In this document: piece after piece, positions 32,785 through 46,250 of the stretch
Layout: the number at the start of each line of letters is the position of its first letter
Numbering within the stretch: position 1 is the first letter of the stretch
NCBI RefSeq assembly: GCF_013408565.1
Contig: NZ_JACBZX010000001.1
Location: 1,674,001-1,738,000, forward strand
Direction of reading: 5' to 3'
Source of the DNA: Janibacter alkaliphilus
Lineage (GTDB): Bacteria; Actinomycetota; Actinomycetes; Actinomycetales; Dermatophilaceae
DNA: 64,000 bases
Position numbers and translations under genes: made by a program
The notes under the pieces: generated by a model
Databases searched by the model: none
What the model was told of the DNA's origin: nothing
The model's input: the letters and a program-made list of their open reading frames with translations, nothing else

Positions 32785-34902
32785 GTGGCACAGGACGTCC
32801 TGACGGACCTCAACAAGGTCCGCAACATCGGCATCATGGCGCACATCGACGCCGGCAAGACGACGACGACTGAGCGCATCCTCTTCTACACCGGCGTCAA
32901 CCACAAGATCGGCGAGACGCACGACGGTGCCTCCACCACCGACTGGATGGAGCAGGAGAAGGAGCGCGGCATCACGATCACGTCGGCCGCGGTCACCTCC
33001 TTCTGGGAGGGCACCCAGGTCAACATCATCGACACCCCGGGCCACGTCGACTTCACCGTCGAGGTGGAGCGCAGCCTGCGCGTCCTCGACGGCGCGGTCG
33101 CCGTCTTCGACGGCAAGGAGGGCGTCGAGCCGCAGTCCGAGACGGTCTGGCGCCAGGCGGACAAGTACGACGTGCCGCGCATCGCCTTCGTCAACAAGAT
33201 GGACAAGCTCGGTGCGGACTTCTACTTCACCGTGGACACCATCAAGGACCGCCTGGGCGCCGAGCCGCTGGTCATGCAGCTGCCGATCGGCTCCGAGAGC
33301 GACTTCGTCGGCGTCGTCGACCTGCTCTACATGCGTGCCCTGGTCTGGCCGGGCGACGCCAAGGGTGACGTCACCATGGGCGCCGAGTACGAGGTCCGGG
33401 AGATCCCCGAGGACCTGCAGGCCCGCGCCGAGGAGTACCGCAACCACCTCGTCGAGCGCGTCGCCGAGTCCGACGACGACCTCATGGAGAAGTACCTCGG
33501 TGGCGAGGAGCTGACCGTCGACGAGCTCAAGGCGGGCATCCGCAAGCTCACGGTCAACTCCGAGCTCTACCCGGTCTTCTGCGGCTCCGCCTTCAAGAAC
33601 CGTGGCGTGCAGCCGATCCTGGACGCGGTCAAGGACTACCTGCCGAGCCCGCTGGACGTCGCCGCCATGGAGGGGCACGCCCCGGGCGACGAGGACGAGG
33701 TCGTGCTGCGCAAGCCGAGCACCGAGGAGCCCTTCTCGGCGCTCGCCTTCAAGATCGCCGCGCACCCCTTCTTCGGCACCCTGACCTTCATCCGGGTCTA
33801 CTCCGGCCGGCTCAGCTCGGGCACCCAGGTGATCAACTCCACCAAGGGCAAGAAGGAGCGCATCGGGAAGCTCTTCCAGATGCACGCCAACAAGGAGAAC
33901 CCGGTCGAGGAGGCGATGGCGGGGCACATCTACGCCGTCATCGGGCTCAAGGAGACCACCACCGGTGACACCCTGAGCAACATCGACCACCCGGTCATCC
34001 TCGAGTCGATGACCTTCCCGGAGCCGGTCATCCAGGTGGCCATCGAGCCCAAGACCAAGGGTGACCAGGAGAAGCTCTCCACGGCCATCCAGAAGCTCGT
34101 CGCCGAGGACCCCACCTTCCAGGTGTCCCTCGACGAGGAGACCGGGCAGACGATCATCGCCGGCATGGGCGAGCTCCACCTGGACGTCTTCGTCGACCGG
34201 ATGAAGCGCGAGTTCAAGGTCGAGGCGAACATCGGCAAGCCGCAGGTCGCCTACCGGGAGACCATCCGCCGGCCGGTCGAGAAGTACGACTACACCCACA
34301 AGAAGCAGACCGGTGGGTCGGGTCAGTTCGCCAAGGTGCAGCTCACCTTCGAGCCGCTGGACACCACCGAGGAGGGCGAGCTCTACGAGTTCGAGAACGC
34401 CGTCACCGGTGGTCGCATCCCGCGCGAGTACATCCCCAGCGTCGACGCCGGCATCCAGGACGCCATGCAGTACGGCATCCTCGCGGGCTACCCGGTGGTC
34501 GGGGTCAAGGCGACCCTGCTCGACGGCGCCTACCACGACGTCGACTCCTCGGAGATGGCGTTCAAGATCGCCGGCTCGATGGCCTTCAAGGAGGCCGCCC
34601 GTCGGGCTGAGCCGGTGCTCATGGAGCCGATGATGAAGGTCGAGGTGCGCACCCCCGAGGACTACATGGGGGACGTCATCGGCGACATCAACGCCCGCCG
34701 TGGGCACATCCAGTCCATGGAGGACGTCAGCGGTGCGAAGGTCGTCACCGGCCTGGTCCCGCTGTCGGAGATGTTCGGCTACGTCGGGGACCTGCGGTCC
34801 AAGACCCAGGGCCGGGCGAACTACTCCATGGAGTTCGACTCCTACGCCGAGGTTCCCAAGAGCGTCGCCGAGGAGATCATCAAGAAGGTCCGTGGTGAGT
34901 GA
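32785..34902 (+). CDS. fusA: Translation elongation factor G
   Basis: 705 residues. G1 [16 protein letters not shown]2 RGITITSA, G3 [10 protein letters not shown]4 NKMD. Domains III-V follow, with [15 protein letters not shown] near the C-terminus. GTP-driven ribosomal translocation. GTG start after GGGAAACC. No clear terminator before tuf 116 bases downstream. Confidence 0.98.
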   Translation: MAQDVLTDLNKVRNIGIMAHIDAGKTTTTERILFYTGVNHKIGETHDGASTTDWMEQEKERGITITSAAVTSFWEGTQVNIIDTPGHVDFTVEVERSLRVLDGAVAVFDGKEGVEPQSETVWRQADKYDVPRIAFVNKMDKLGADFYFTVDTIKDRLGAEPLVMQLPIGSESDFVGVVDLLYMRALVWPGDAKGDVTMGAEYEVREIPEDLQARAEEYRNHLVERVAESDDDLMEKYLGGEELTVDELKAGIRKLTVNSELYPVFCGSAFKNRGVQPILDAVKDYLPSPLDVAAMEGHAPGDEDEVVLRKPSTEEPFSALAFKIAAHPFFGTLTFIRVYSGRLSSGTQVINSTKGKKERIGKLFQMHANKENPVEEAMAGHIYAVIGLKETTTGDTLSNIDHPVILESMTFPEPVIQVAIEPKTKGDQEKLSTAIQKLVAEDPTFQVSLDEETGQTIIAGMGELHLDVFVDRMKREFKVEANIGKPQVAYRETIRRPVEKYDYTHKKQTGGSGQFAKVQLTFEPLDTTEEGELYEFENAVTGGRIPREYIPSVDAGIQDAMQYGILAGYPVVGVKATLLDGAYHDVDSSEMAFKIAGSMAFKEAARRAEPVLMEPMMKVEVRTPEDYMGDVIGDINARRGHIQSMEDVSGAKVVTGLVPLSEMFGYVGDLRSKTQGRANYSMEFDSYAEVPKSVAEEIIKKVRGE

Positions 34903-35018
34903 CCGGTAGCATGACCGGGATCCACCGCACCCCCTGACAACCCAGACCAACAACACGTCGCCATCGTCCCCACGGTCGACAGGCGTCCACCAAGAAGAGT
35001 CCTGAGGAGGACAAGCAA

Positions 35019-36215
<1,197 letters not shown>

Positions 36216-36251
36216 CCCACCCCCGCTGACGCCGCGACCTGCGGCGACACC

Positions 36252-36293
36252 ACGACGGGCCCCACGGAGCACCTGCTCCGTGGGGCCCGTCGT
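36252..36293. terminator. Terminator after tuf
   Basis: Perfect 19-bp stem at 36252-36270 and 36275-36293 (ACGACGGGCCCCACGGAGC and complement) with a 4-nt ACCT loop. Confidence 0.9.
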
Positions 36294-36398
36294 CGTGGGT
36301 GCGGCGCCGTCGTCGCAGGTGGGTGTGGCGAGCCGTCGCCGGGGGAGCCGGACGCATAGGGTGTCCAGCGACCAGCGCGAACGACGAAGGGGAGCACG

Positions 36399-37562
36399 AT
36401 GGCCGACATGGGTGCGAGCGTCGAGAAGGACGCCACGGCGCCGGATCCCGAGGACCCGGGCAAGGTCGAGTCGATGGCCGACATCGAGGGGGCCTCCTGG
36501 GGCTACGCGCTCAAGCAGGCGATCGGCCAGTTCGGGCGCGACAAGTGCACCGACCTGGCGGCCGGGCTCACCTACTACGGCGTGCTCTCGATCTTCCCCG
36601 CGCTGCTGGCGATGGTCTCGCTGCTCGGCGTCTTCGGCCAGGGCGAGGAGACGGTGCAGACCATCCTGCAGATGGTCCGCGACCTCGGGCAGAGCAGCGT
36701 CGCCGACCAGATCGAGGGACCGATCCGCGACATGGTCACCAGCTCCGGCGCCGGCGTCGGCCTGGTCGTCGGTGTCGTCGGTGCGCTGTGGTCGGCCTCC
36801 GGCTACGTCGGCGCCTTCGGGCGGGCGATGAACCGGATCTACGGCGTCGACGAGGGCCGTCCGGTGTGGAAGCTGCGGCCGGCGATGCTGCTGCTGACCC
36901 TGCTGCTCGTCGTCATGGGCGGCCTGATCATCGTCGGCCTCGGCGTCTCCGGCGGGATCGCCGAGGAGATCGGCAGCCTCATCGGCCTCGGGGACACCGC
37001 GGTGACGGTCTGGGAGTACGCCAAGTGGCCGGTGATGATCGTGCTCGTCATGGTCATGGTGGCGCTGCTCTACTACTTCACGCCGAACGTGCGCCAGCCC
37101 AAGCTGCGCTGGATGAGCCCGGGCGCTGCGCTGGCGATCATCGTGGCCATCCTCGCCTCGGTCGCCTTCGGCTTCTACGTCTCCAACTTCGGCTCCTACA
37201 ACGCCACCTACGGCTCGCTGGCCGGTGTCATCGTCTTCCTGCTCTGGCTGTGGATCATCAACAACGTGCTGCTGCTGGGCGCCGAGGTGGACGCCGAGGT
37301 CGAGCGCGCCCGCCAGCTGCAGTCCGGGATCCGGGCCGAGCGTCGGCTGCAGCTGCCGGCGCGGGACACCGCCGCCTCCGAGAAGGCCGCCGAGAAGGAG
37401 GACGAGGCGATCGAGGAGGGTCGACGGATCCGGCTCGAGGCCGACCGTGAGATCGCCGCCGAGCGCCGCGAGCGCTCCCGGACGGACGCCGATGCCGACG
37501 CGGACGAGCGCACCGACGCCGCGGACGAGGACGGGTCGACCCGGAGTGACGCGCGGGACTGA
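36399..37562 (+). CDS. YihY/BrkB-family membrane protein
   Basis: 387 residues with about six membrane helices (residues 45-285). Family landmarks are [20 protein letters not shown] and [20 protein letters not shown]. The N-terminus and a long C-terminal tail (from about 290) are charged and cytoplasmic, the tail being Glu/Arg/Asp-rich. The family was once mislabelled RNase BN; its function is unsettled. AAGGGGAG precedes the ATG. It overlaps the next gene by 17 bases. Confidence 0.87.
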   Translation: MADMGASVEKDATAPDPEDPGKVESMADIEGASWGYALKQAIGQFGRDKCTDLAAGLTYYGVLSIFPALLAMVSLLGVFGQGEETVQTILQMVRDLGQSSVADQIEGPIRDMVTSSGAGVGLVVGVVGALWSASGYVGAFGRAMNRIYGVDEGRPVWKLRPAMLLLTLLLVVMGGLIIVGLGVSGGIAEEIGSLIGLGDTAVTVWEYAKWPVMIVLVMVMVALLYYFTPNVRQPKLRWMSPGAALAIIVAILASVAFGFYVSNFGSYNATYGSLAGVIVFLLWLWIINNVLLLGAEVDAEVERARQLQSGIRAERRLQLPARDTAASEKAAEKEDEAIEEGRRIRLEADREIAAERRERSRTDADADADERTDAADEDGSTRSDARD

Positions 37563-38850
37563 GCACCGGCGACCGGGGTCGCTGCCCCGACGTGCCGCGC
37601 TGACCGGCCTCGGTCTCGCCGGTGTCGGGGCGGTGGCCGGCGGCAGCCACCTGTGGCACCACCGGGCCTACGCGCCGGCCCCGCAGCACGGGCTGACCGT
37701 GGCGATGACCGCCCGCGGCGAGCGCTTCGTGGCCGGCGCCCCGGCCGACGTGGTGCCCGGCACCCGGGTCGCCGCGGGACGTCCCACCACCGCCGAGCTG
37801 GTGGCCCGTGAGGACGACTGGCTGGCCGGGTGCGCCCCGTGGACGCGGGAGGGGTCCTCCGCCGCAGCGGTCCGGGCGGCGCTGCGCGACCTGTACGTGC
37901 TCAGCGCCGGGCTGCCGGTGCCGGTGGCCGGCTGGCCGCTGATGTGGCGCTACGTGTGGCCGCGGGACACCGCCCACGTGGTGCTCGCCTGGCACGAGGT
38001 GGGCCGCGCGGACCTGGTGCAGCAGCACCTGCTCGCCCTGTCCGACCTGGTCGGGACGCGCCCGCTGGCCGCGCGGTACCGCCCGGTCGGCGGGGTGCCC
38101 GACGACCGGCCGGACCAGCTGGACGGCCCCGGCTTCGTGCTGTGGGCGATCGGCGCCACCCGGAGCAGCTGGCAGGACAGCACCGCGCGCTGGCCGGTCG
38201 TCGACCTCGCCCGGCACTGCGCCGAGCAGCTGCTGGCCGCCGTCGAGGGCCGCGACCTGCCGCCGGCCGGCCCGGACTACTGGGAGCGCCCCGAGCGGGC
38301 GGTCACCCTGGGGGTCGCCGCCCCGGTGCTCGTGGGGCTGGAGGCCGCGGCCGCCGAGCTGCCCACCCTGGCCCACCCGATCCTGGCGCGGCGCTGCGGC
38401 GAGGCGGCGGCACGCGTGGCCGCCGCGATCGAGCGGGACTTCGGCGCGGCCGGCTACTCCCGCTCGGTCGAGGGCGGGCCGCGCGACGCGGCGGTCACCT
38501 TCCTGCTGCCGCCCTACCGAGAGCCGGGCACGGTGACCCCGGCGCTGCGCCGGGCGCTGACCGCGGCCACCCGGGAGATGGGCCGCGGCAACGGCGGGCT
38601 GGCGCCCGGCGGCGGGTGGAAGCGGGACGGCGTGGCCTGGACCCCGGAGACCCTGCTGGTGGCGCGGGCCGAGGCGGGCCTGGGGGAGCGGGCCGCCGCG
38701 CGCTCGCGCCTGGACTGGGTGGCCCGGCACCGCACCGCGCTGGGCTCGGTCCCGGAGAAGGTGCGCTGGGACGGCAGCCCGGCCGGTCCGGCGCCGCTGG
38801 CCTGGAGCGCCGCGCTGATCGTCTCCACCGAGGCCGCGCTGCGCGGCTGA
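37546..38850 (+). CDS. Glucoamylase-like (GH15-type) protein with twin-arginine-like signal
   Basis: 434 residues. The N-terminus has RR followed by a hydrophobic stretch ([16 protein letters not shown]), a Tat-like signal or anchor, so export is likely. The alpha/alpha-barrel domain has [20 protein letters not shown] near residue 140, the counterpart of the glucoamylase WPRD motif, and [18 protein letters not shown] towards the end, which could hold a catalytic glutamate. Substrate unknown. GTG start inside the BrkB gene indicates coupled translation. Confidence 0.7.
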   Translation: MTRGTEHRRPGSLPRRAALTGLGLAGVGAVAGGSHLWHHRAYAPAPQHGLTVAMTARGERFVAGAPADVVPGTRVAAGRPTTAELVAREDDWLAGCAPWTREGSSAAAVRAALRDLYVLSAGLPVPVAGWPLMWRYVWPRDTAHVVLAWHEVGRADLVQQHLLALSDLVGTRPLAARYRPVGGVPDDRPDQLDGPGFVLWAIGATRSSWQDSTARWPVVDLARHCAEQLLAAVEGRDLPPAGPDYWERPERAVTLGVAAPVLVGLEAAAAELPTLAHPILARRCGEAAARVAAAIERDFGAAGYSRSVEGGPRDAAVTFLLPPYREPGTVTPALRRALTAATREMGRGNGGLAPGGGWKRDGVAWTPETLLVARAEAGLGERAAARSRLDWVARHRTALGSVPEKVRWDGSPAGPAPLAWSAALIVSTEAALRG

Positions 38851-38914
38851 GCCGGGGCGGCACGCCACGGGCCGGTCGGTGCACGCCCCCCGGGCCACGG
38901 GGTGCTAGGCCGAT

Positions 38915-38944
38915 TTGTCTCTCCGGAGCGGCCTCTGGCACACT
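38915..38944 (+). promoter_or_regulatory. Promoter of the S10 operon
   Basis: TTGTCT at 38915-38920 and CACACT at 38939-38944, 18-bp spacer, with CCGATTTG at the -35 region as at rpsL. A leader of about 270 bases follows and holds the shared motif at 39143. Confidence 0.6.
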
Positions 38945-39142
38945 GTTCAGGTTGCTTGATGAGCAGCGACCCGTGCGCGTCGGCCGAGCCGGCTGCGGCG
39001 GGCCTGCCACAGCCTGGTGACAACGCATCGAACCGCCTCGGGCGGGGCGACACACCGGGCAGCACGCAGACCCCGGTCCGACCGGGGCGACGACAACACC
39101 GCAGCACAGCCCACGGGTTGCGCGCGGCCTGCGGACAGGGTG

Positions 39143-39167
39143 CGACACACCCGACCTCGGGGGTCGG
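39143..39167 (+). promoter_or_regulatory. Conserved leader motif upstream of rpsJ
   Basis: CGACACACCC plus hairpin CCGACC-TCGGG-GGTCGG, matching the rpsL leader motif at 31738. Lies 57 bases before the rpsJ ATG. A partial copy of the first ten bases (GCGACACACC) is at about 39047. Confidence 0.6.
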
Positions 39168-39224
39168 AGCCCCAGACCGGACCGACATGCCCTGCACGAC
39201 GGCGAGAGAGAGACGGAAGCACAG

Positions 39225-39533
39225 ATGGCGGGACAGAAGATCCGCATCCGGTTGAAGTCGTATGACCACGAGGTCATCGACAGCTCGGCGCGAAAGATCG
39301 TCGACACGGTGACCCGTGCCGGCGCGACGGTGGTCGGCCCCGTGCCGCTGCCGACGGAGAAGAACGTCTTCTGCGTCATCCGGTCGCCGCACAAGTACAA
39401 GGACAGCCGCGAGCACTTCGAGATGCGCACCCACAAGCGCCTCATCGACATCGTCGACCCGACCCCCAAGGCGGTCGACTCGTTGATGCGTCTCGACCTG
39501 CCGGCGGACGTCAACATCGAGATCAAGCTCTGA
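39225..39533 (+). CDS. rpsJ: 30S ribosomal protein S10
   Basis: 102 residues, the standard length; [21 protein letters not shown] start and the [13 protein letters not shown] segment are present. Also the NusE antitermination partner. First gene of the S10 operon, after a 374-base gene-free stretch containing its promoter and leader. Confidence 0.98.
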   Translation: MAGQKIRIRLKSYDHEVIDSSARKIVDTVTRAGATVVGPVPLPTEKNVFCVIRSPHKYKDSREHFEMRTHKRLIDIVDPTPKAVDSLMRLDLPADVNIEIKL

Positions 39534-39543
39534 GGTCCTCGAG

Positions 39544-40200
39544 ATGACTACCACCAGCACCAAGACCGTCAAGGGCGTGCTCGGCGAGAAGCTCGGGATG
39601 ACCCAGGTCTGGGACGACGAGAACCGCCTCGTCCCCGTGACCGTCATCCAGGCCGGCCCGTGCGTCGTGACCCAGGTCCGCGACGCCGAGACCGACGGCT
39701 ACCAGGCCGTGCAGATCGCCTACGGCGCCATCGACCCGCGCAAGGTGAACAAGCCGGAGAGCGGCCACTTCGCCAAGGCCGGCGTCACCCCGCGCCGCTA
39801 CACCGTCGAGCTGCGCACCGCCGACGCCGGCGACTACAGCCTCGGCCAGGAGCTGACCGTCGAGCTCTTCGAGGCCGGCGGCCAGGTCGACGTCTCGGCC
39901 ACCACCAAGGGCAAGGGCTTCGCCGGTGTCATGAAGCGTCACGGCTTCGCCGGCGTCTCCGCCAGCCACGGCGCCCACCGCAACCACCGCAAGCCGGGCT
40001 CGATCGGTGGCTGCGCCACCCCGGGCCGCGTCTTCAAGGGCATGCGGATGGCCGGCCGGATGGGCGGCGTGCGCCAGACCACGCAGAACCTCACCATCCA
40101 CGCCGTGGACGCGGAGAAGAACCTGCTCCTCGTCAAGGGTGCCGTCCCCGGCCCCCGCGGCGGCATGGTCCTCGTCCGCAACGCGGTGAAGGGAGCCTGA
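39544..40200 (+). CDS. rplC: 50S ribosomal protein L3
   Basis: 218 residues. The finger loop near the peptidyl-transferase centre includes [33 protein letters not shown] at the N-terminus is conserved. Ten bases after rpsJ. Confidence 0.98.
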   Translation: MTTTSTKTVKGVLGEKLGMTQVWDDENRLVPVTVIQAGPCVVTQVRDAETDGYQAVQIAYGAIDPRKVNKPESGHFAKAGVTPRRYTVELRTADAGDYSLGQELTVELFEAGGQVDVSATTKGKGFAGVMKRHGFAGVSASHGAHRNHRKPGSIGGCATPGRVFKGMRMAGRMGGVRQTTQNLTIHAVDAEKNLLLVKGAVPGPRGGMVLVRNAVKGA

Positions 40201-40201
40201 C

Positions 40202-40852
40202 ATGCCGACCATCGACGTCATCAGCCCCGCGGGCAGCGCGTCCGGCACCGTCGAGCTCCCCGCGGAGATCTTCGACGTGCAGACCAACGTCCCGCTGATC
40301 CACCAGGTCGTCGTCGCCCAGCTCGCCGCGGCGCGCCAGGGCACGCACGCCACCAAGACCCGCGGCGCCGTCCGCGGCGGTGGCCGCAAGCCGTACCGGC
40401 AGAAGGGCACCGGCCGCGCCCGTCAGGGCTCGACCCGCGCGCCGCAGTTCGCCGGCGGTGGCACCGTGCACGGCCCGCAGCCGCGCGACTACGCCCAGCG
40501 CACCCCCAAGAAGATGAAGGCCGCCGCCCTGCGCGGGGCCCTCTCGGACCGGGCGCGCCACGGCCGGATCCACGTGCTGTCCGCGCTGGTCGAGGGCGAG
40601 GCCCCGTCGACCAAGGCGGTCTCCGGCGTGCTCGCCGGCCTCACCGAGCGGCCCAACCTGCTCGTCGTGCTGGACCGCGCCGACAGCCTCGCGCTGAAGT
40701 CGGTGCGCAACCTGGCCGACGTGCACGTGCTGTGGGCCGACCAGCTCAACACCTACGACGTGCTGTGCGCCGACGACGTGGTCTTCACCCAGGCGGCGCT
40801 CGAGGCCTTCCTCGCCGGCCCGTCGACCAAGGCCCAGGAGGAGTCCAAGTGA
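40202..40852 (+). CDS. rplD: 50S ribosomal protein L4
   Basis: 216 residues. The exit-tunnel loop [19 protein letters not shown] is intact, the region where macrolide resistance changes occur. In E. coli L4 represses the S10 operon; whether that holds here is unknown. One base after rplC. Confidence 0.98.
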   Translation: MPTIDVISPAGSASGTVELPAEIFDVQTNVPLIHQVVVAQLAAARQGTHATKTRGAVRGGGRKPYRQKGTGRARQGSTRAPQFAGGGTVHGPQPRDYAQRTPKKMKAAALRGALSDRARHGRIHVLSALVEGEAPSTKAVSGVLAGLTERPNLLVVLDRADSLALKSVRNLADVHVLWADQLNTYDVLCADDVVFTQAALEAFLAGPSTKAQEESK

Positions 40853-41148
40853 GCACCCCGACCAAGGACCCGCGCGACGTGCTGATCCGCCCGGTCGTCT
40901 CGGAGAAGTCCTACGGGCTCCTCGACGAGGGCAAGTACACCTTCATCGTCGACCCGCGGGCCAACAAGACCGAGATCAAGATCGCCGTCGAGCAGATCTT
41001 CGACGTCACGGTCGAGTCCGTCCACACGATGAACCGCCCCGGCAAGACCCGCCGCACCCGCTTCGGGACCGGCAAGCGCAAGGACACCAAGCGGGCGATC
41101 GTCACCCTCCGTGAGGGCTCGATCGACATCTTCGGCGGCCAGGGCTGA
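40849..41148 (+). CDS. rplW: 50S ribosomal protein L23
   Basis: 99 residues from GTG at 40849, which overlaps the rplD stop (GTGA). Conserved [22 protein letters not shown]23 lies at the tunnel exit and docks trigger factor and SRP. Confidence 0.97.
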   Translation: MSTPTKDPRDVLIRPVVSEKSYGLLDEGKYTFIVDPRANKTEIKIAVEQIFDVTVESVHTMNRPGKTRRTRFGTGKRKDTKRAIVTLREGSIDIFGGQG

Positions 41149-41168
41149 CCGGGAGGAACTGAGTAGAC

Positions 41169-42005
<837 letters not shown>

Positions 42006-42020
42006 TAGGAGCGATCGAAG

Positions 42021-42302
42021 ATGCCTCGTAGCCTCAAGAAGGGCCCCTTCATCGACGACCACCTGCAGAAGAAGGTGGACGCCCAGAACGAAGCGGGTAC
42101 CAAGAACGTCATCAAGACCTGGTCGCGCCGCTCGGTGGTCAGCCCCGACATGCTCGGCCACACCTTCGCCGTGCACGACGGCCGCAAGCACGTCCCGGTG
42201 TTCGTCACCGAGGCGATGGTCGGCCACAAGCTCGGCGAGTTCGCCCCGACCCGCACCTTCCGCGGTCACGTGAAGGACGACAAGAAGGGACGTCGTCGCT
42301 GA
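42021..42302 (+). CDS. rpsS: 30S ribosomal protein S19
   Basis: 93 residues, [18 protein letters not shown] start. Contacts A-site tRNA with S13. Stop overlaps the rplV ATG. Confidence 0.98.
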   Translation: MPRSLKKGPFIDDHLQKKVDAQNEAGTKNVIKTWSRRSVVSPDMLGHTFAVHDGRKHVPVFVTEAMVGHKLGEFAPTRTFRGHVKDDKKGRRR

Positions 42303-42712
42303 TGCCTGCCACCGACTCCACCGAGCGCGACGCGCTGGTCGCCCGCGCGTCGGCCCGCCACGTGCGGATCACGCCGATGAAGGCCCGCCGCGTCGTGGAC
42401 ATGATCCGCGGCAAGGACACCCAGGCCGCCATCGCCACGCTGCAGTTCGCCCCCCAGGGTGCCTCCGAGCAGGTCCTGAAGGTGCTGCAGTCCGCGGTCG
42501 CGAACCTGCGGGTCGCCTCCGACGAGGCCGGCGAGGCCTTCGACGAGCGCAACCTGGTGGTCACCGCCGCCTACGTCGACGAGGGCCCGACGATGAAGCG
42601 CTTCCGGCCGCGGGCCCAGGGCCGCGCCGGCCGCATCAACAAGCGGACCAGCCACATCACCGTCCTCGTCACGACCAAGCCTGAGAAGGCCGCGAAGGGA
42701 GGGACCCGCTGA
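42302..42712 (+). CDS. rplV: 50S ribosomal protein L22
   Basis: 136 residues. The beta-hairpin tip that narrows the exit tunnel reads [20 protein letters not shown]-terminus extended by about ten residues over E. coli. Overlaps rpsC by one base (TGATG). Confidence 0.97.
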   Translation: MPATDSTERDALVARASARHVRITPMKARRVVDMIRGKDTQAAIATLQFAPQGASEQVLKVLQSAVANLRVASDEAGEAFDERNLVVTAAYVDEGPTMKRFRPRAQGRAGRINKRTSHITVLVTTKPEKAAKGGTR

Positions 42713-43554
42713 TGGGTCAGAAGATCAACCCGCACGGCTTCCGGCTGGGCATCACCAACGACCACAAGAGCCGCTGGTTCGCCGACTCCAACAAGGAGGG
42801 TCAGCGCTACCGCGACTACGTCAAGGAGGACGTGGCGATCCGCAAGCTCCTGTCCACGGGCATGGAGCGCGCCGGGATCGCCCGCGTCGAGATCGAGCGC
42901 ACCCGCGACCGGGTCCGCGTGGACATCCACACCGCCCGCCCGGGCATCGTCATCGGGCGTCGCGGCGCGGAGGCCGACCGGATCCGTGGCGAGCTCGAGA
43001 AGCTCACCGGCAAGCAGGTCCAGCTGAACATCCTCGAGGTGAAGAACCCCGAGATCGAGGCCCAGCTCGTCGCCCAGGGCATCGCCGAGCAGCTGGCCGC
43101 CCGGGTCACCTTCCGTCGGGCCATGCGCAAGGGGATCCAGTCCTCGCTGCGCGCCGGCGCCAAGGGCATCCGGATCCAGTGCTCCGGTCGTCTCGGCGGC
43201 GCCGAGATGTCCCGCAGCGAGTTCTACCGCGAGGGGCGGGTGCCGCTGCACACCCTCCGGGCGAACATCGACTACGGCTTCTACGAGGCCAAGACCACCT
43301 TCGGCCGGATCGGCGTGAAGGTCTGGATCTACAAGGGCGACATGACCGAGAAGGAGTTCGCCGCCCAGCAGGCCAGCTCCGCCCCGCGCGGCCGCGGTCC
43401 CCGTCGGGACCGTGACGACCGTCCGGCGCGCGCCCGTCGCGGCGACCGTGCCGAGGGTGGCGCCGGCCAGGGCGGCGAGGCTCCGGCCCAGCCCGCCACG
43501 AGCGAGCAGGCCCCGACCGAGCAGGCTCCGGCCAGCACCGAGGGAGAGTCCTGA
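42712..43554 (+). CDS. rpsC: 30S ribosomal protein S3
   Basis: 280 residues. [20 protein letters not shown] start, KH domain with [16 protein letters not shown]. The last 65 residues are an Arg/Gly then Ala/Glu/Gln-rich tail typical of actinobacteria. Part of the mRNA entry helicase. Confidence 0.98.
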   Translation: MGQKINPHGFRLGITNDHKSRWFADSNKEGQRYRDYVKEDVAIRKLLSTGMERAGIARVEIERTRDRVRVDIHTARPGIVIGRRGAEADRIRGELEKLTGKQVQLNILEVKNPEIEAQLVAQGIAEQLAARVTFRRAMRKGIQSSLRAGAKGIRIQCSGRLGGAEMSRSEFYREGRVPLHTLRANIDYGFYEAKTTFGRIGVKVWIYKGDMTEKEFAAQQASSAPRGRGPRRDRDDRPARARRGDRAEGGAGQGGEAPAQPATSEQAPTEQAPASTEGES

Positions 43555-43555
43555 C

Positions 43556-43975
43556 ATGTTGATTCCTCGTCGAGTCAAGCACCGCAAGCAGCACCACCCG
43601 AAGCGCTCGGGCATGGCCAAGGGCGGCACCACCGTCAGCTTCGGTGACTACGGCCTCCAGGCGCTGGAGCCGGCGTACGTCACCAACCGGCAGATCGAGT
43701 CCGCGCGTATCGCCATGACCCGCTACATGAAGCGTGGCGGCAAGGTGTGGATCAACATCTACCCGGACCGTCCGCTGACCAAGAAGCCCGCCGAGACCCG
43801 CATGGGGTCCGGCAAGGGCTCGCCGGAGTGGTGGGTCGCCAACGTCAAGCCGGGGCGGATCATGTTCGAGATCTCCGGTGTACAGGAAGACGTCGCACGC
43901 GAGGCCATGCGCCTGGCGATGCACAAGCTGCCGATGAAGTGCCGCTTCGTCGCGCGTGAGGGTGGTGACTTCTGA
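43556..43975 (+). CDS. rplP: 50S ribosomal protein L16
   Basis: 139 residues from ATG at 43556 ([17 protein letters not shown]). [18 protein letters not shown] is the conserved core near the A site. Overlaps rpmC by one base. Confidence 0.98.
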   Translation: MLIPRRVKHRKQHHPKRSGMAKGGTTVSFGDYGLQALEPAYVTNRQIESARIAMTRYMKRGGKVWINIYPDRPLTKKPAETRMGSGKGSPEWWVANVKPGRIMFEISGVQEDVAREAMRLAMHKLPMKCRFVAREGGDF

Positions 43976-44217
43976 TGGCGATCGGATCCAAGGACCTGAC
44001 TCCGACCGGCCTGCGCGAGCTCGCTGACGACCGGCTGGTCGAGGAGCTGCGCAAGTCCAAGGAGGAGCTGTTCAACCTGCGCTTCCAGTCGGCCACCGGC
44101 CAGCTGGACAGCCACGGTCGGCTCCGGGCCGTCCGCAAGGACATCGCCCGGATCTACACCGAGATGCGCGAGCGCGAGCTCGGCATCGGCACCGCCGGAG
44201 CAGGTGAGGCCAAGTGA
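43975..44217 (+). CDS. rpmC: 50S ribosomal protein L29
   Basis: 80 residues, two-helix protein with [20 protein letters not shown]. Sits beside L23 at the tunnel exit. Overlaps rpsQ by four bases (GTGA). Confidence 0.97.
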   Translation: MAIGSKDLTPTGLRELADDRLVEELRKSKEELFNLRFQSATGQLDSHGRLRAVRKDIARIYTEMRERELGIGTAGAGEAK

Positions 44218-44531
44218 GCGAGAACGTGAAGGACGAGACCGTGACCGAGACCGCGCAGAGCGAGCCCGTGCAGAGCGGTGACCGCAACTACCGCAAGACG
44301 CGTCGTGGCTACGTGGTCAGCGACAAGATGGACAAGACCGTCGTCGTCGAGGTCGAGGACCGCGTCAAGCACGCCCTCTACGGCAAGGTCATGCGCCGCA
44401 GCCACAAGGTGAAGGTGCACGACGAGCAGAACGACGCGGGCGTCGGCGACCACGTGCTCATCATGGAGACCCGCCCGATGTCGGCCACCAAGCGGTGGCG
44501 CGTCGTGCAGATCCTCGAGCGGGCGAAGTAA
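44214..44531 (+). CDS. rpsQ: 30S ribosomal protein S17
   Basis: 105 residues from GTG, with a 22-residue acidic N-terminal extension. The core [19 protein letters not shown] is followed by the OB-fold. Last gene of the S10 cluster; a 107-base gap with a GGTCGG/CCGACC hairpin (44540-44563) follows. Confidence 0.97.
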   Translation: MSENVKDETVTETAQSEPVQSGDRNYRKTRRGYVVSDKMDKTVVVEVEDRVKHALYGKVMRRSHKVKVHDEQNDAGVGDHVLIMETRPMSATKRWRVVQILERAK

Positions 44532-44638
44532 GCCCCACCGGTCGGTCCTCGGGCCGGCCGACCTAGACCACATCGAGTTCGGCCAGGCTCGCCGCCGGTG
44601 ACACCGGCCGCGAGAACCAGCACGACGAAGGAGTGAAA

Positions 44639-45007
44639 GTGATCCAGCAGGAGTCGCGACTGCGCGTCGCCGACAACACCGGCGCGAAGGAGATCCTCTG
44701 CGTCCGGGTGCTCGGCGGCTCCGGCCGCCGGTACGCCGGCATCGGGGACACCATCGTCGCCACCGTCAAGGACGCCATCCCCGGTGGCAACGTCAAGAAG
44801 GGCGACGTCGTCAAGGCGGTCATCGTCCGCACCACCAAGGAGCGTCGCCGCAACGACGGGTCGTACATCAAGTTCGACGAGAACGCGGCCGTCATCCTCA
44901 AGACCGACGGCGACCCGCGCGGTACCCGCATCTTCGGCCCGGTGGGCCGCGAGCTGCGTGACAAGCGCTTCATGAAGATCGTCTCGCTCGCCCCGGAGGT
45001 GCTCTAA
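44639..45007 (+). CDS. rplN: 50S ribosomal protein L14
   Basis: 122 residues, canonical length, from GTG at 44639, five bases after [26 protein letters not shown] start. A GTG two codons upstream overlaps that ribosome-binding site and is rejected. First gene of the spc cluster. Confidence 0.97.
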   Translation: MIQQESRLRVADNTGAKEILCVRVLGGSGRRYAGIGDTIVATVKDAIPGGNVKKGDVVKAVIVRTTKERRRNDGSYIKFDENAAVILKTDGDPRGTRIFGPVGRELRDKRFMKIVSLAPEVL

Positions 45008-45011
45008 GACC

Positions 45012-45350
45012 ATGGCGAAGATGAAGATCAAGAAGGGCGACCTGGTCCAGGTCCTGTCCGGCAAGGACAAGGGCCTGCAGGGCAAGGTCATCGCCGTGCA
45101 CACCGAGACCCAGCGCGTCGTCGTCGAGGGTGTCCAGCGGGTCACCCGGCACACCAAGGCCGGCATGGGTGGGCAGGCCGGCGGCCTGGTCGTCCAGGAG
45201 GCCCCGATCCACGTGAGCAACGTGGCCGTGGTGGACCCCGACGACAACAAGCCGACCCGGGTCAAGACCCGGGTGGAGACCGTCGAGCGCGACGGTCGCG
45301 AGAAGGCGAGCCGGACCCGCGTCGCGGGCCGCTCGGGCAAGGACCTCTGA
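45012..45350 (+). CDS. rplX: 50S ribosomal protein L24
   Basis: 112 residues. KOW motif [20 protein letters not shown]. Assembly-initiating protein of the large subunit. Four bases after rplN. Confidence 0.97.
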   Translation: MAKMKIKKGDLVQVLSGKDKGLQGKVIAVHTETQRVVVEGVQRVTRHTKAGMGGQAGGLVVQEAPIHVSNVAVVDPDDNKPTRVKTRVETVERDGREKASRTRVAGRSGKDL

Positions 45351-45351
45351 G

Positions 45352-45936
45352 ATGACCGAGACCATCGAGACCACCGAGACGAGCAGCGCCCCGGCGCCCC
45401 GCCTGAAGACGCGCTACCGCGACGAGATCAAGGCCGGTCTGCAGGAGCAGTTCTCCTACGAGAACGCCATGCAGGTCCCCGGCGTCGTCAAGGTCGTCGT
45501 CAACATGGGTGTCGGCGACGCGGCCAAGGACAGCAAGCTCATCGAGGGCGCGATCCGCGACCTGACCGCGATCACCGGTCAGAAGCCGCAGGTCACCCGG
45601 GCCCGCAAGTCGATCGCGCAGTTCAAGCTGCGCGAGGGCATGCCGATCGGCGCGCACACCACGCTGCGCGGCGACCGGATGTGGGAGTTCCTGGACCGCC
45701 TGGTGTCGATCGCGCTGCCGCGCATCCGTGACTTCCGCGGTCTGTCGCCGAAGCAGTTCGACGGCAACGGCAACTACACCTTCGGTCTCAACGAGCAGTC
45801 GATGTTCCACGAGATCGACCAGGACAAGATCGACCGCGTCCGCGGCATGGACATCACGGTCGTCACCACCGCGACCAACGATGACGAGGGCCGCGCCCTG
45901 CTCCGGGCGCTCGGCTTCCCCTTCAAGGAGAACTGA
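45352..45936 (+). CDS. rplE: 50S ribosomal protein L5
   Basis: 194 residues with a short Thr/Glu-rich N-terminal extension. Core motifs [16 protein letters not shown] and [16 protein letters not shown] are present. Binds 5S rRNA and the P-site tRNA. Confidence 0.98.
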   Translation: MTETIETTETSSAPAPRLKTRYRDEIKAGLQEQFSYENAMQVPGVVKVVVNMGVGDAAKDSKLIEGAIRDLTAITGQKPQVTRARKSIAQFKLREGMPIGAHTTLRGDRMWEFLDRLVSIALPRIRDFRGLSPKQFDGNGNYTFGLNEQSMFHEIDQDKIDRVRGMDITVVTTATNDDEGRALLRALGFPFKEN

Positions 45937-45937
45937 C

Positions 45938-46123
45938 ATGGCCAAGACCGCCCTGATCAACCAGGCGAACAAGAAGCCGAAGTTCAAGGTGCGCGGCTAC
46001 ACCCGCTGCCAGCGCTGCGGCCGTCCGCACTCGGTCTACCGCAAGTTCGGCCTCTGCCGCGTCTGCCTCCGCGAGATGGCGCACCGCGGCGAGCTGCCGG
46101 GTGTGACCAAGTCCAGCTGGTGA
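45938..46123 (+). CDS. rpsN: 30S ribosomal protein S14, zinc type
   Basis: 61 residues. Zinc ribbon [20 protein letters not shown] with a second CRVC pair, so it is the short type Z protein. Some actinobacteria also carry a longer, zinc-free paralogue under Zur control elsewhere; none is visible here. Confidence 0.97.
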   Translation: MAKTALINQANKKPKFKVRGYTRCQRCGRPHSVYRKFGLCRVCLREMAHRGELPGVTKSSW

Positions 46124-46250
46124 CCCACCGCCGGAGGCCACCGGCCCCCGGCACCGCGGCCCGTCGCCGCACCACGAACCGAACCAACCGTTCTACATCG
46201 AAGGTCGCCCACCAGGGTGAAACCGCGATGAGAGAGGGCAGGCACAGCCC

